Assembly (NCBI GenBank): GCA_028701835.1
Contig: JAQVQA010000003.1
Location: 5,673 to 40,168, forward strand
Source: Candidatus Iainarchaeum sp.
GTDB taxonomy: Archaea > Iainarchaeota > Iainarchaeia > Iainarchaeales > JAAZKV01
DNA length: 34,496 nucleotides
Direction of reading: 5' to 3'
Shown here one piece after another: positions 8,616 to 17,525 of the stretch (the stretch's first letter is position 1; the number at the start of each line of letters is the position of its first letter). The notes under the pieces are model-generated. The model saw only the letters and a list, made by a program, of their open reading frames with translations. It did no database searches and was not told the DNA's origin. A program made the position numbers and the translations under genes.

Positions 8616-11186
8616 TTAAGCATAATTATTGGTTTTTAAAAAAATTTTTTTATACACTTTTATACCTTCAAAAATAATTACTGCCATTAAACCAGCTATA
8701 AAACAATAAATTAAATCAATTAATTCAAGTGCTGAGAATGAGAATAATTCTCTAAGAAAAGGAACACTTAAAACTAATAGTAACAAAGTAATTGCAAATC
8801 CTGAAACAATATAAAGTGCTTTATTTGGTTTTGAAAAAGACTCTATTATTGTTTGAGTATTTGACCTCATAGAGAAAACTATTAACAAGTTAGCAATTAT
8901 TAAAACAGTGAAAGCAATTGTTCTTGCAACTTCTTCATTTGCCCCATTAATTAAAATGAATCCATATAAAGAAATTACTATTAATAAAACTATTACTCCT
9001 TGCAATAATCCTATTAACAAAGTTTTTTTATTAAAAAGAGGTTCATTTAATTTTCTTGGTTTTCTTTTCATAATATTTTTTTCTTCTACTTCTGCTTCGA
9101 AAGCAATTGAGCAAATTGGATCTATTATTAATTCAAGAAAAGCTATGTGTGCTGGAAAAAAAATTAGGGGCCAATTGAATAGAACTGGGAACAGAGCTAA
9201 ACCTGCAATTGGAATGTGAATTGCTATTATGTAAGTCATCGCTTTTTTTATATTATCAAATATCCTTCTACCCATTCGCACTGCTTTTACTATTGAAGCA
9301 AAATCATCATCTATTAACACCATTGCTGATGCTTCTCTAGCAACTTCTGTTCCTCTTGCACCCATTGCTATTCCAACGTGAGCAGATTTTAGTGCTGGCG
9401 CATCATTAACTCCATCCCCTGTCATTACTACTACTTCTTTATTTGCTTTCAGTGCATTCACTATTAAGAGTTTTTGTTCAGGAGCAATTCTCGCAAAAAT
9501 ATTAACGGTTCTTACTTTTTCTTTTAATTCTTGAGTAGTCATTTTTTCTATTTCTTCTCCTGTTAAAATTTCTTCTATTCCGCTTAAACCAGCTTGCAAA
9601 GCAATATGTTTTGCTGTTCCAGCATAATCTCCTGTAATCATTATTACTCTTATACCGGCTTGGTAACACTCTTTTATAGCATTTGGAGCACTTTTTCTAA
9701 CAGGATCTTGTAAAGCAATTAAACCAAGGAATTCAAATTCAAAATCATGCTGTTTTTTTGGAAAAATTAAGTCATTGTTTTTCTTTAACTCCTTTTTAAT
9801 TACTGCTGAAGCGACTCCAATTACTCTATACCCCTCATTAGAAAATTTATTAACTTGATTCAAAATATCTTTTTTACTTTTGTTATCCAAATGACACAAA
9901 TCAATTATTGCTTCAGGAGCACCTTTTGATGCTACAATGAATTCTTTCTTATTTTCACTTTCCCAAACTTGGGAAAGAGCAAGTAAGTGTTTTGAAAGAG
10001 GATATTCTTTTACTATTTCATAATCATCTTCTTTTATATCAGAAAGTTTTTCAAACACTCCTAACTTAATCGCTTTTTCCATTGGATCAAAAGGAATTTT
10101 TTGACTGGCTAAAACTGAATACTTTAATAATTTCTCAAATTTTTTTGGAGTAAATTTACTAGAAAAATCATATTCTTCCCCATTAGCAAAAGCTTTTTTT
10201 AACACCATTTTGTTTAGAGTTAAAGTACCTGTTTTGTCAACACAAAGCACTGTAGCAGAGCCAATGTTTTGAATTGAATTTAGTTTTCTTGTTAACACAT
10301 TATGTTTTGACATTCTCCAAGCCCCAAGCGCAAGGAATAAAGTTAAAACTACTGCGAATTCTTCAGGAATTATTGACATTGCAACAGCTAAAGCTGATAA
10401 TATTGAATCAATTAAATTATTAGTTGATAAGTAATAAAATATTATTATTAATAAACATACTAAAAAACCAGCTATCGCAAAAATCTTAATTATTTTTTTT
10501 GTTTCTTTTTGGAGAATAGTCTCTTCAGGAATTGTTTTTTGTAACTCTTTTCCTATCCCCCCAATTTGGGTTTGTACCCCTGTTTTAATTACTCTAGCAA
10601 CACCACTTCCTCCAACTATTAAAGTACTTGAATAAACAAAAGGAGTATCTTCTCCCCCCGCTGTTTTAAATTCTATACTCTCTTCACCCTCACTTTTTCT
10701 AACAGACAAACTTTCTCCAGTTAATAAAGATTCATCAACTAACAAATTATTTGATTGTAAAACTATTGCATCAGCAGGCACTCTATCGCCTTCTTCTAGA
10801 ATTATTAAATCTCCTTTAACTACTTCTCGACCAGGAATCTTTTTTTGAACACCGTTTCTTATAACTGAAGCTCTTGGACTAGAAAGGTCTTTTAAAGCCT
10901 CAAGGGCTTTCTCTACTTTTAACTCTTGGTAAATAGTAGTTCCTATTATTAGAATGACAAAAAAAAGTAATAGAAAAGCATCGTTTATTGAACCTAAAAA
11001 TAAGTACAACAAACCACAAATTATTAACAAGAGAAACATTGGTTCTTTTAATACATCAAGAATTATCATAATTAGAGTATTATTCTTTGAAGAGGGTAAT
11101 TCATTATAACCATTTTTTTTAAGCAATTCAATTGCTTTAAAATCACTTAAACCTGTAAAAGAATGATGCTTGAATATATTAACCAT
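8616..11186 (-). CDS. Cation-translocating P-type ATPase (P2-like)
   Basis: DKTGTLT phosphorylation motif, LLTGES, MITGD, GDGVNDAPALK; PEEFAVVLT in the TM4 region; LIIDPICSIAFEAE. Confidence 0.93.
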   Translation of the reverse strand: MVNIFKHHSFTGLSDFKAIELLKKNGYNELPSSKNNTLIMIILDVLKEPMFLLLIICGLLYLFLGSINDAFLLLFFVILIIGTTIYQELKVEKALEALKDLSSPRASVIRNGVQKKIPGREVVKGDLIILEEGDRVPADAIVLQSNNLLVDESLLTGESLSVRKSEGEESIEFKTAGGEDTPFVYSSTLIVGGSGVARVIKTGVQTQIGGIGKELQKTIPEETILQKETKKIIKIFAIAGFLVCLLIIIFYYLSTNNLIDSILSALAVAMSIIPEEFAVVLTLFLALGAWRMSKHNVLTRKLNSIQNIGSATVLCVDKTGTLTLNKMVLKKAFANGEEYDFSSKFTPKKFEKLLKYSVLASQKIPFDPMEKAIKLGVFEKLSDIKEDDYEIVKEYPLSKHLLALSQVWESENKKEFIVASKGAPEAIIDLCHLDNKSKKDILNQVNKFSNEGYRVIGVASAVIKKELKKNNDLIFPKKQHDFEFEFLGLIALQDPVRKSAPNAIKECYQAGIRVIMITGDYAGTAKHIALQAGLSGIEEILTGEEIEKMTTQELKEKVRTVNIFARIAPEQKLLIVNALKANKEVVVMTGDGVNDAPALKSAHVGIAMGARGTEVAREASAMVLIDDDFASIVKAVRMGRRIFDNIKKAMTYIIAIHIPIAGLALFPVLFNWPLIFFPAHIAFLELIIDPICSIAFEAEVEEKNIMKRKPRKLNEPLFNKKTLLIGLLQGVIVLLIVISLYGFILINGANEEVARTIAFTVLIIANLLIVFSMRSNTQTIIESFSKPNKALYIVSGFAITLLLLVLSVPFLRELFSFSALELIDLIYCFIAGLMAVIIFEGIKVYKKIFLKTNNYA

Positions 11187-11343
11187 TAAAATAATTAAAC
11201 TAGCACAAGAATAAAATAGTTTCTTATTAATTAAAAATTAGATTATTAAAATTAAAGCGCAATTTTTTTAAAATTAGATTCAAACAATTTTTAATTAAAA
11301 AATTATTGTCTTTTTATATTCATATTGAAGAGCACTCTTTTTT

Positions 11344-12426
11344 CTAGCATTTTTTTGTATAAATCGTTTGAGTTGGGAAAGCAAATTCTATTTTTGCTTT
11401 CTCAAATTCTTTTTTAATTTCAAATCCTACTTCATCACGTGCTAAAACCATGTCTTTCCAAACTCCTCTTTTAGTAAAGAATACTACTAAAATATTTATT
11501 GAACTTTCGCCAAATCCTTCTAAAGCTATTGTAAAATCACTATCACAATACTCGCAGTTTTTAATCGCTTTTTCAATTATTTTCTTAGCCAACTCAATTT
11601 TCTTGTTAGGAGTATCATAAGTCACTCCAATAGTCCAAACAACTTTTTTCTTCAAAGCCCCTGTTACGTTAGTTATTATTTCTCCTGAAAGAATACTATT
11701 TGGAACAATCACTAGTTGTTTATCCAAATCCCTTATTTTAGTATACCTAAGATTTATTTCTTCTACTGTTCCAGTATAAGCTCCGTTTGAGAATTTAATA
11801 GTGTCACCTATCACAAATGGCCTTGAGAATAAAATTGATATTCCTCCAAAAGCATCTGCAATGGTTTTTTGAGCAGCAAAAGCAAACGCTATTCCCCCTA
11901 TTCCAAGTCCTGCGAGTAGCGCCATTACATCAATACCCATATTGTCAAGGATTATTATTATTGCTAAAAACATTACCGTTATTTTCATTGATTTTTTTAA
12001 CCAAGGAACTAATTGATCATCAAGTTTTGTCTTAGTTTTACTAGTAATCGGTTTTATTATTCTTTCAAAGAAAGAATCAATGAATCTTATTACAAACCAA
12101 GAAACATCAAGCATTATTAATAATTTTATTGCATTATAAAAAAAATCATTGATAGTTGAATCAAAAACCAGGACTTGATAAGCTACTAAAAAACCTATTA
12201 CTGTTAACAAAAAAGCAAAGGGTTCTTCAATTAAATCAACTAAAATATCATCAAAATCATTTTTAGTTTTGGAGGTTAATTTAGTTAAAACATTTTTTGA
12301 AAAATAAAGGGTTATCCTTGAGAAGATTACAAAAACTATGACTATTATTAAAGCATAAATCCACAAAATTAATGGATTTCCAAAATAAACTAACGAAAAA
12401 ATATTTGATAATGACATAAAAAACAC
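11344..12426 (-). CDS. MscS family mechanosensitive ion channel
   Basis: MALLAGLGIGGIAFAFAAQKTIADAFGGISILFSRPFVIGDTIKFSN...GTVEEINLRYTKIRDLDKQLVIVPNS, characteristic of MscS. Confidence 0.93.
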   Translation of the reverse strand: MFFMSLSNIFSLVYFGNPLILWIYALIIVIVFVIFSRITLYFSKNVLTKLTSKTKNDFDDILVDLIEEPFAFLLTVIGFLVAYQVLVFDSTINDFFYNAIKLLIMLDVSWFVIRFIDSFFERIIKPITSKTKTKLDDQLVPWLKKSMKITVMFLAIIIILDNMGIDVMALLAGLGIGGIAFAFAAQKTIADAFGGISILFSRPFVIGDTIKFSNGAYTGTVEEINLRYTKIRDLDKQLVIVPNSILSGEIITNVTGALKKKVVWTIGVTYDTPNKKIELAKKIIEKAIKNCEYCDSDFTIALEGFGESSINILVVFFTKRGVWKDMVLARDEVGFEIKKEFEKAKIEFAFPTQTIYTKKC

Positions 12427-12622
12427 TCTTTTTTCTTCTAAAAAAACTTTTTTTTAGTAAACTAATTTATTCAAGAATAAATTTTTACAACTCTTAATTT
12501 ATATTTTCTTAATTTACTATAAATTAAATTTCTTTAATAATCTTTAAAAACAATTCTTTTTTTAAAAAAATCAAAAAAATGTCCAAGAAAAGAATATAAA
12601 CTTAAAGAGTTTAATTAGTTTC

Positions 12623-13276
12623 ATGTTTAACCCTGATTTAGGTGGATTTAATCAACGTGGTTTTATTTCATTAATTATTAATGAAACAACTTATTACAAG
12701 GATCAAATTGGAATTGTTTTAAAGAGAACTAAACTCTTTGCTTATAAATATCCTAAAATTATTTTGTTTATATTAATTTCAATCCTAGCTTTTTATTTAT
12801 TCCATAACGATTTTTTTTCTGATTTTATTTCTAACCTTGGTCAATTTGTTTTTTTAGGAGAATTTATTGGAGGAGTACTATTTTCTTTTGGATTAACAAC
12901 TCCTTTTGCAATAGCTATTTTCCTTAAAATAACTCCTCAAAATATTTTTCTTGCTTCTTTAATTGGGGGATGCGGAGCATTAATTTCAGATTTATTAATT
13001 TTTAAATTCATTAAAATTTCTTTTGAAGATGAATTTGATAAATTAAAAAAAGAAAGACCTTTTCTTTTCATGAAAAAACATATTCATACTTTTATTAACC
13101 CTACAATAACACATTACCTAACATTTGCTTTTGCAGGAATTCTTTTTGCTTCTCCTTTACCTGATGAAGCTGCAATAATGGTTCTTGCAGGAATAACTAA
13201 AATAAATCTTAAAACACTTGCTTTAGTCAGTTTTGTTTGTAACTCAATAGGAATATTTTTTATATTATTAATCTAA
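12623..13276 (+). CDS. Hypothetical polytopic membrane protein
   Basis: 217 aa, several TM segments, SPLPDEAAIMVLAGITK motif; family not recognised with confidence. Confidence 0.65.
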   Translation: MFNPDLGGFNQRGFISLIINETTYYKDQIGIVLKRTKLFAYKYPKIILFILISILAFYLFHNDFFSDFISNLGQFVFLGEFIGGVLFSFGLTTPFAIAIFLKITPQNIFLASLIGGCGALISDLLIFKFIKISFEDEFDKLKKERPFLFMKKHIHTFINPTITHYLTFAFAGILFASPLPDEAAIMVLAGITKINLKTLALVSFVCNSIGIFFILLI

Positions 13277-13286
13277 AATTTAAAAA

Positions 13287-14021
13287 TTAAAGTATTTCAC
13301 TTAATTTATCCCCAGCAACTACTTCGGGAACTATAACTACTTTTGCGCCAGCTTTTTTTAGTTTAGAAACAAATTTTTGTTCATAAGCTCTTGCAAAAAC
13401 ATCTATTTTTGGGTTCAATTCTTTTGAAGTTAGGGTTATTAAAACATTTGACTCGGTTTTTGGGAGAGTTAGAATTATTTTGGTTGCTTTCTCAATTCCT
13501 GCTTCTATTAGTACTTTGTCATCTTCAGCATTACCTTCAATCACTAAATACTTTTTTTTCTTTAAAATCTTAATTACTTCAGAATTATTTTCTATAATCA
13601 AAAATTTTTTTCTTTTCTTTTCAAGATTTGAAGCAATTTCGCTTCCAAATCTCCCTCCACCAATTATTATTATATGATTATTCATTAAACTCACTCTTAA
13701 ATCATTGAATTTTTTGTTTAAATACCTTTCCAAGTTCCTATCTAAAAGCATATCTGCTAGACTCCAAAGAACCCACCAAACTAAAAATACCCCTACTATA
13801 GCAAGAAATATTTCAAGTAATCTTTCAGCAAAGTTACTCTCATCAGAGAATATAAATGCTAGTGTTTCAAGCGTTCTAAACAAACCTTGTTCGAGTGAAA
13901 TTGAAGAAATTAAAGAAAAACTAATTGTCCCAAAAATTATTAATAATAAAATTATTTTCACAAATATTTTTATTCTTCTTGGAAATTCATCAACCTCTTT
14001 TAAAGAAGCTCCTCTTGACAT
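13287..14021 (-). CDS. RCK/TrkA-N domain protein with two N-terminal TMs (K+ channel-like)
   Basis: NHIIIIGGGRFGSEIASNLEKKRKKFLIIENN...VIEGNAEDDKVLIEAGIEKA Rossmann RCK; two TMs flank a P-loop-like region without TVGYG. Confidence 0.82.
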   Translation of the reverse strand: MSRGASLKEVDEFPRRIKIFVKIILLLIIFGTISFSLISSISLEQGLFRTLETLAFIFSDESNFAERLLEIFLAIVGVFLVWWVLWSLADMLLDRNLERYLNKKFNDLRVSLMNNHIIIIGGGRFGSEIASNLEKKRKKFLIIENNSEVIKILKKKKYLVIEGNAEDDKVLIEAGIEKATKIILTLPKTESNVLITLTSKELNPKIDVFARAYEQKFVSKLKKAGAKVVIVPEVVAGDKLSEIL

Positions 14022-14135
14022 GAAAAAAACCTTGTAATAAATTGATTTACCTAGTTTAAAACACTTAGGGTTTAAAAAAATTAAGATAAAAAATCTAAGG
14101 GTATAAATTAAATACTAACTCTCCTAAATTTATTA

Positions 14136-14420
14136 ATGCCTATTTTGAAACAACTTTTAGATTGGTTAATTTTAGGTTCTAAAGGAGGAATTTCTAGGGC
14201 AAAAATCCTTTTAGAATTAAAAAGAAAACCATCTAACATCCACGCACTTTCAATTAAATTAGAAATGGATTACAAAACTATTCAACACCACATTAATATT
14301 CTTTTAGAAAATCAATTAATTACTTCAATAGGTAAACCTTATGGAAAAATTTTTTTTATTTCACCTCAACTAGAATCTGAATTCGATTTATTTAAAAAAA
14401 TGATTGAGGGGAAGATATAA
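14136..14420 (+). CDS. Winged-helix HTH transcriptional regulator (ArsR-like)
   Basis: GGISRAKILLELKRKPSNIHALSIKLEMDYKTIQHHINILLENQLI. Confidence 0.78.
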   Translation: MPILKQLLDWLILGSKGGISRAKILLELKRKPSNIHALSIKLEMDYKTIQHHINILLENQLITSIGKPYGKIFFISPQLESEFDLFKKMIEGKI

Positions 14421-14421
14421 T

Positions 14422-14877
14422 ATGAAAGGAACTAAAATTAAATCAAAAAAAATTCTTTTAAACAAATCAATAAACTTTCACCCTCTTTTTATAACTTTAA
14501 TAATACTAATAATTGGTTTTTTGTTAATTTATTTTGCAGGTAATTTATTAGGATTAAATTCTTTTGACCCAGATTCAACAGGGAGAATGATTAATCAATC
14601 CTTTTTAGTAGAAAGAATAATAATTAACAGCATCGCTTCATTTTTGATTTTAATTATAATTAATTCTTATATCTCAATTTATTTAAAAACAAAATCAAAT
14701 TTTTCACTAGGCTTATTAATAATGAGCATTTCATTATTAATTCAAACTTTGAGTGCAAATCCATTGATATTGAGTTTATTTAGCTTTAGATTAGTAGGAT
14801 TAGGTCTTTTGAGCCTTGTTTCTAGCGCTACTACTTTAATTGCAGTACTTGCATTACTTTACTTATCAAGAACCTAA
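14422..14877 (+). CDS. Small polytopic membrane protein, co-directional with the HTH gene
   Basis: ATG at 14422 preceded by GAGGGGA; four hydrophobic segments. The track start at 14404 is a TTG inside the preceding gene. Confidence 0.65.
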   Translation: MKGTKIKSKKILLNKSINFHPLFITLIILIIGFLLIYFAGNLLGLNSFDPDSTGRMINQSFLVERIIINSIASFLILIIINSYISIYLKTKSNFSLGLLIMSISLLIQTLSANPLILSLFSFRLVGLGLLSLVSSATTLIAVLALLYLSRT

Positions 14878-14975
14878 AAAACTCTAATTTGGGTATAATT
14901 TGGGTTTAATATTGGAAAATCCTTTTTAATTAAAAAAAAAGTATATTAACACCATTTAGAAAAGGAGGTGGGATT

Positions 14976-15374
14976 GTGAATAAAAAAATTATGGGATTAG
15001 CTATGGTTTTATCACTACTATTGTTAATAGGAGTTGTTAGTGCTTATCGAGGCGATCCGCTTGTTTTGGGACCTAATTATTCTCAAGAAAGACACGAAGC
15101 AATGAACCAAGCTTTTGTTAACGCAAATTATTCAACTTGGTTTGAATTAATGACTAGTACTAATAGAAGTCCAAGAGTACTTAAAGTTGTTAATGAAAAC
15201 AATTTTGATTCATTCATAAAAGCAAGAGCTTTATTAAGTGAAGGCAAAGTAGAAGAAGCTAATTCAATCAGAGAAGAATTGGGTTTGAATAATGGACAAG
15301 GACAAAAAAGAAATGAAAATAAATCAAATAGAGGGCAAAGAGGAAATAAAAATAATTGTCCATATTCAAACTAA
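14976..15374 (+). CDS. Small secreted protein with signal peptide
   Basis: GTG start with GGAGGTG; MNKKIMGLAMVLSLLLLIGVVSA signal; ERHEAMNQAFVNANYSTWFELM...EGKVEEANSIREELGL. Confidence 0.75.
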   Translation: MNKKIMGLAMVLSLLLLIGVVSAYRGDPLVLGPNYSQERHEAMNQAFVNANYSTWFELMTSTNRSPRVLKVVNENNFDSFIKARALLSEGKVEEANSIREELGLNNGQGQKRNENKSNRGQRGNKNNCPYSN

Positions 15375-15380
15375 AAAATT

Positions 15381-15405
15381 ACTAGTGGAATTCTTTTCCA
15401 CTAGT
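15381..15405 (+). terminator. Perfect 9-bp hairpin after the small secreted protein gene
   Basis: ACTAGTGGA-ATTCTTT-TCCACTAGT starting 6 nt after the stop; no long T-run follows. Confidence 0.4.
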
Positions 15406-15489
15406 TAATAAACTGGGTGAATTGTATTAAAAAAAATAGTTTTAATAAAAAATTAATCAATAAAAAAAATAGTTTTTTTGTTAAAAAAA

Positions 15490-16287
15490 TTATTTAAACA
15501 ATTTTTTAAGTAAATTAATTGATTTTCCTTCTTCTCCAAATAGTTCAGAAGGAATTACATAAATTTTTGTTTTGCTTTTTTCTGTACTCAAAGAGTGTAT
15601 TGTTTGTAGTGTTCTTAATAACACTCCTCCTTTAATGCTTGTTAGTTCTCTTGCAGCGTCATGTAGGTTCTTTGAGGACTCAAGTTCTCCTCGCGCCCTT
15701 AGTAAAATCGCCCTTTTTTCTCGCTCTGCTTCAGCTTCTTGAGAAATTATTCTAACTAAACTATCTGGTAAAATTATTTCTTTTAACTCTACTGACTCTA
15801 CTTTAATTCCCCAAGGATCAGTAACCTTATCCAAAATAATTTGGATTTTTTTTGCAGTAGCATCTCTTTGAGATAACAATTCATCAAGACTAGTCTCTCC
15901 AATTATTTCCCTCATAGTAGTTTGAGATATTTGACTCACTGCGTACTTATAATCCCTAACCTCAATTATTGCTTTCTTTGAATCATTCACCCTATAATAC
16001 ACAACTGCATTAACTATTGCTGAAATATTGTCTTTAGTCATTATATCTTGTTTTGGAACATCAATTACAGTTGTTCTAATATCAACATTATACCACTTTT
16101 GAAGAATAGGTACAACTAACCTTAACCCAGGATTCATTACGCCTGAATATTTTCCTAGAGTAAATTTAACTCCCCTCTCATATTCATTAATTATCTTAAT
16201 TGAAGCAATTAAAAAAATTATTATTAAAAAAACTAAGGGTATGAACATTAGTATAAATAGACTAAAAATAATGCTTAATGCAGTCAT
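15490..16287 (-). CDS. SPFH/Band 7 (stomatin-like) protein
   Basis: EYERGVKFTLGKYSGVMNPGLRLVVPILQ...VDIRTTVIDVPKQDIMTKDNISAIVNAVVYYRV...QAEAEREKRA. Confidence 0.92.
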   Translation of the reverse strand: MTALSIIFSLFILMFIPLVFLIIIFLIASIKIINEYERGVKFTLGKYSGVMNPGLRLVVPILQKWYNVDIRTTVIDVPKQDIMTKDNISAIVNAVVYYRVNDSKKAIIEVRDYKYAVSQISQTTMREIIGETSLDELLSQRDATAKKIQIILDKVTDPWGIKVESVELKEIILPDSLVRIISQEAEAEREKRAILLRARGELESSKNLHDAARELTSIKGGVLLRTLQTIHSLSTEKSKTKIYVIPSELFGEEGKSINLLKKLFK

Positions 16288-17120
16288 TTTCTCTTACCCC
16301 CATATCCTTTAGTGGACTTTAACATATCTAATGGAACAAAAAATATTGTCTCGTTAGTAGGATCCGAAGAAATATTATCCAACTCTTGTAGTGTCCTTAA
16401 ATTCAATCCACCTTCTATACTACCAATCGTTCTAGCTGCTTTTGAAACTATTTTTGCAGCAGCTGCTTCGCCACTAGCTTTAATAACTGCAGCCCTTCTT
16501 ATTCTCTCTGCTTCAGCAGCTTTAGCCATTATTGTTTTCATCGATTCAGGGAGCTCAATATGTTTTAACTCAACCGAATCAACTTTAATTCCCCAAGGGT
16601 CACTCGCTTTATCAACAATCTCTCTTATCTTTCCAGAAGCCTCATCCCTATTACTTAAAACTTCATCAAGAGTCATTTCCCCAACTACGTTACGCATAGC
16701 TGTTTGAGCCAATTGACTAATTGCATACACATAATTATCAACTTTTATTATTGATTTCTCTGCTTCATCTGCTCTTATCTTGTAATAAATAACTGCATCA
16801 ACACTAACAGAAACATTGTCTTTTGTTATTGGAGATTGTTGAGGAACATCAGTAACATTAACTCTCAAATCAACTTTGGATACTCTTTGAACTATGGGTA
16901 ACACTACATTCAAACCCGGTTTTAGCATCCCATCATATTTTCCAAAAGAAAAAACTACTCCTCTCTCAAACTCATAAATAATCATAACAGAATTAGTAAA
17001 TAAAAAAACAAAGATACATAGCAAGAACACAAATAAAGGAAAATAAGTTACTAAAGAAACCAAAGTAACTAATGCAAGTAATACTAAGAAAATCAACCAA
17101 AATTTTGAAAAAAGATTCAT
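16284..17120 (-). CDS. SPFH/Band 7 (stomatin-like) protein
   Basis: EFERGVVFSFGKYDGMLKPGLNVVLPIVQRVSKVDLRVNVTDVPQQSPITKDNVSVSVDAVIYYKI; overlaps the downstream SPFH gene by 4 bp. Confidence 0.92.
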   Translation of the reverse strand: MNLFSKFWLIFLVLLALVTLVSLVTYFPLFVFLLCIFVFLFTNSVMIIYEFERGVVFSFGKYDGMLKPGLNVVLPIVQRVSKVDLRVNVTDVPQQSPITKDNVSVSVDAVIYYKIRADEAEKSIIKVDNYVYAISQLAQTAMRNVVGEMTLDEVLSNRDEASGKIREIVDKASDPWGIKVDSVELKHIELPESMKTIMAKAAEAERIRRAAVIKASGEAAAAKIVSKAARTIGSIEGGLNLRTLQELDNISSDPTNETIFFVPLDMLKSTKGYGGKRK

Positions 17121-17307
17121 CTTAATTAAACTAAAAAAACAACCTTTATTTAACTCTTTTCTTTAAGACAAAAAAAGAACTATTCACTAAAAATTTAAAT
17201 TAAACAAAAAATAATTAGCCGACAAAAATACACAATAATTATCAAAGGATTTTTTATAAGTTAAATAAAATTTATTTATATAAAAACAAATAAATTGTCC
17301 TTTTTTT

Positions 17308-17439
17308 TGACTAAAATTGGCGAATTTCCCTCACAATGAGAAGAAGGTGCGTACAAAACAGTATAATGCAACAAGGGACGCTTTTGCACCCTAAAAGGAG
17401 GGGGTAGTTTTCTTTAACCTTTATTAAAAGTTGAATAAA
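17308..17439 (-). ncRNA. Candidate structured RNA / small repeated element, copy B (132 nt)
   Basis: Same length as copy A, starts TGACTAA and ends TTGAATAAA (plus strand); shares the 42-nt block; minus-strand hairpin GTGAG-GGAAA-TTCGC kept through wobble/compensatory changes. Confidence 0.55.
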
Positions 17440-17525
17440 TAAACCAAATACCCTAAAGCAACAAATCATTAAACCATTTTGTTTTAAAAGAAAAAGTTAT
17501 TAAACTTCAAAATCTTTCTTGTGTC

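Noticed and set aside
8908-9219. Plus-strand ORF inside the P-type ATPase
   Set aside because: Antisense to a strongly conserved gene; no independent support.
16312-16707. Plus-strand 131-aa ORF opposite the SPFH gene
   Set aside because: Antisense shadow of conserved SPFH coding sequence.
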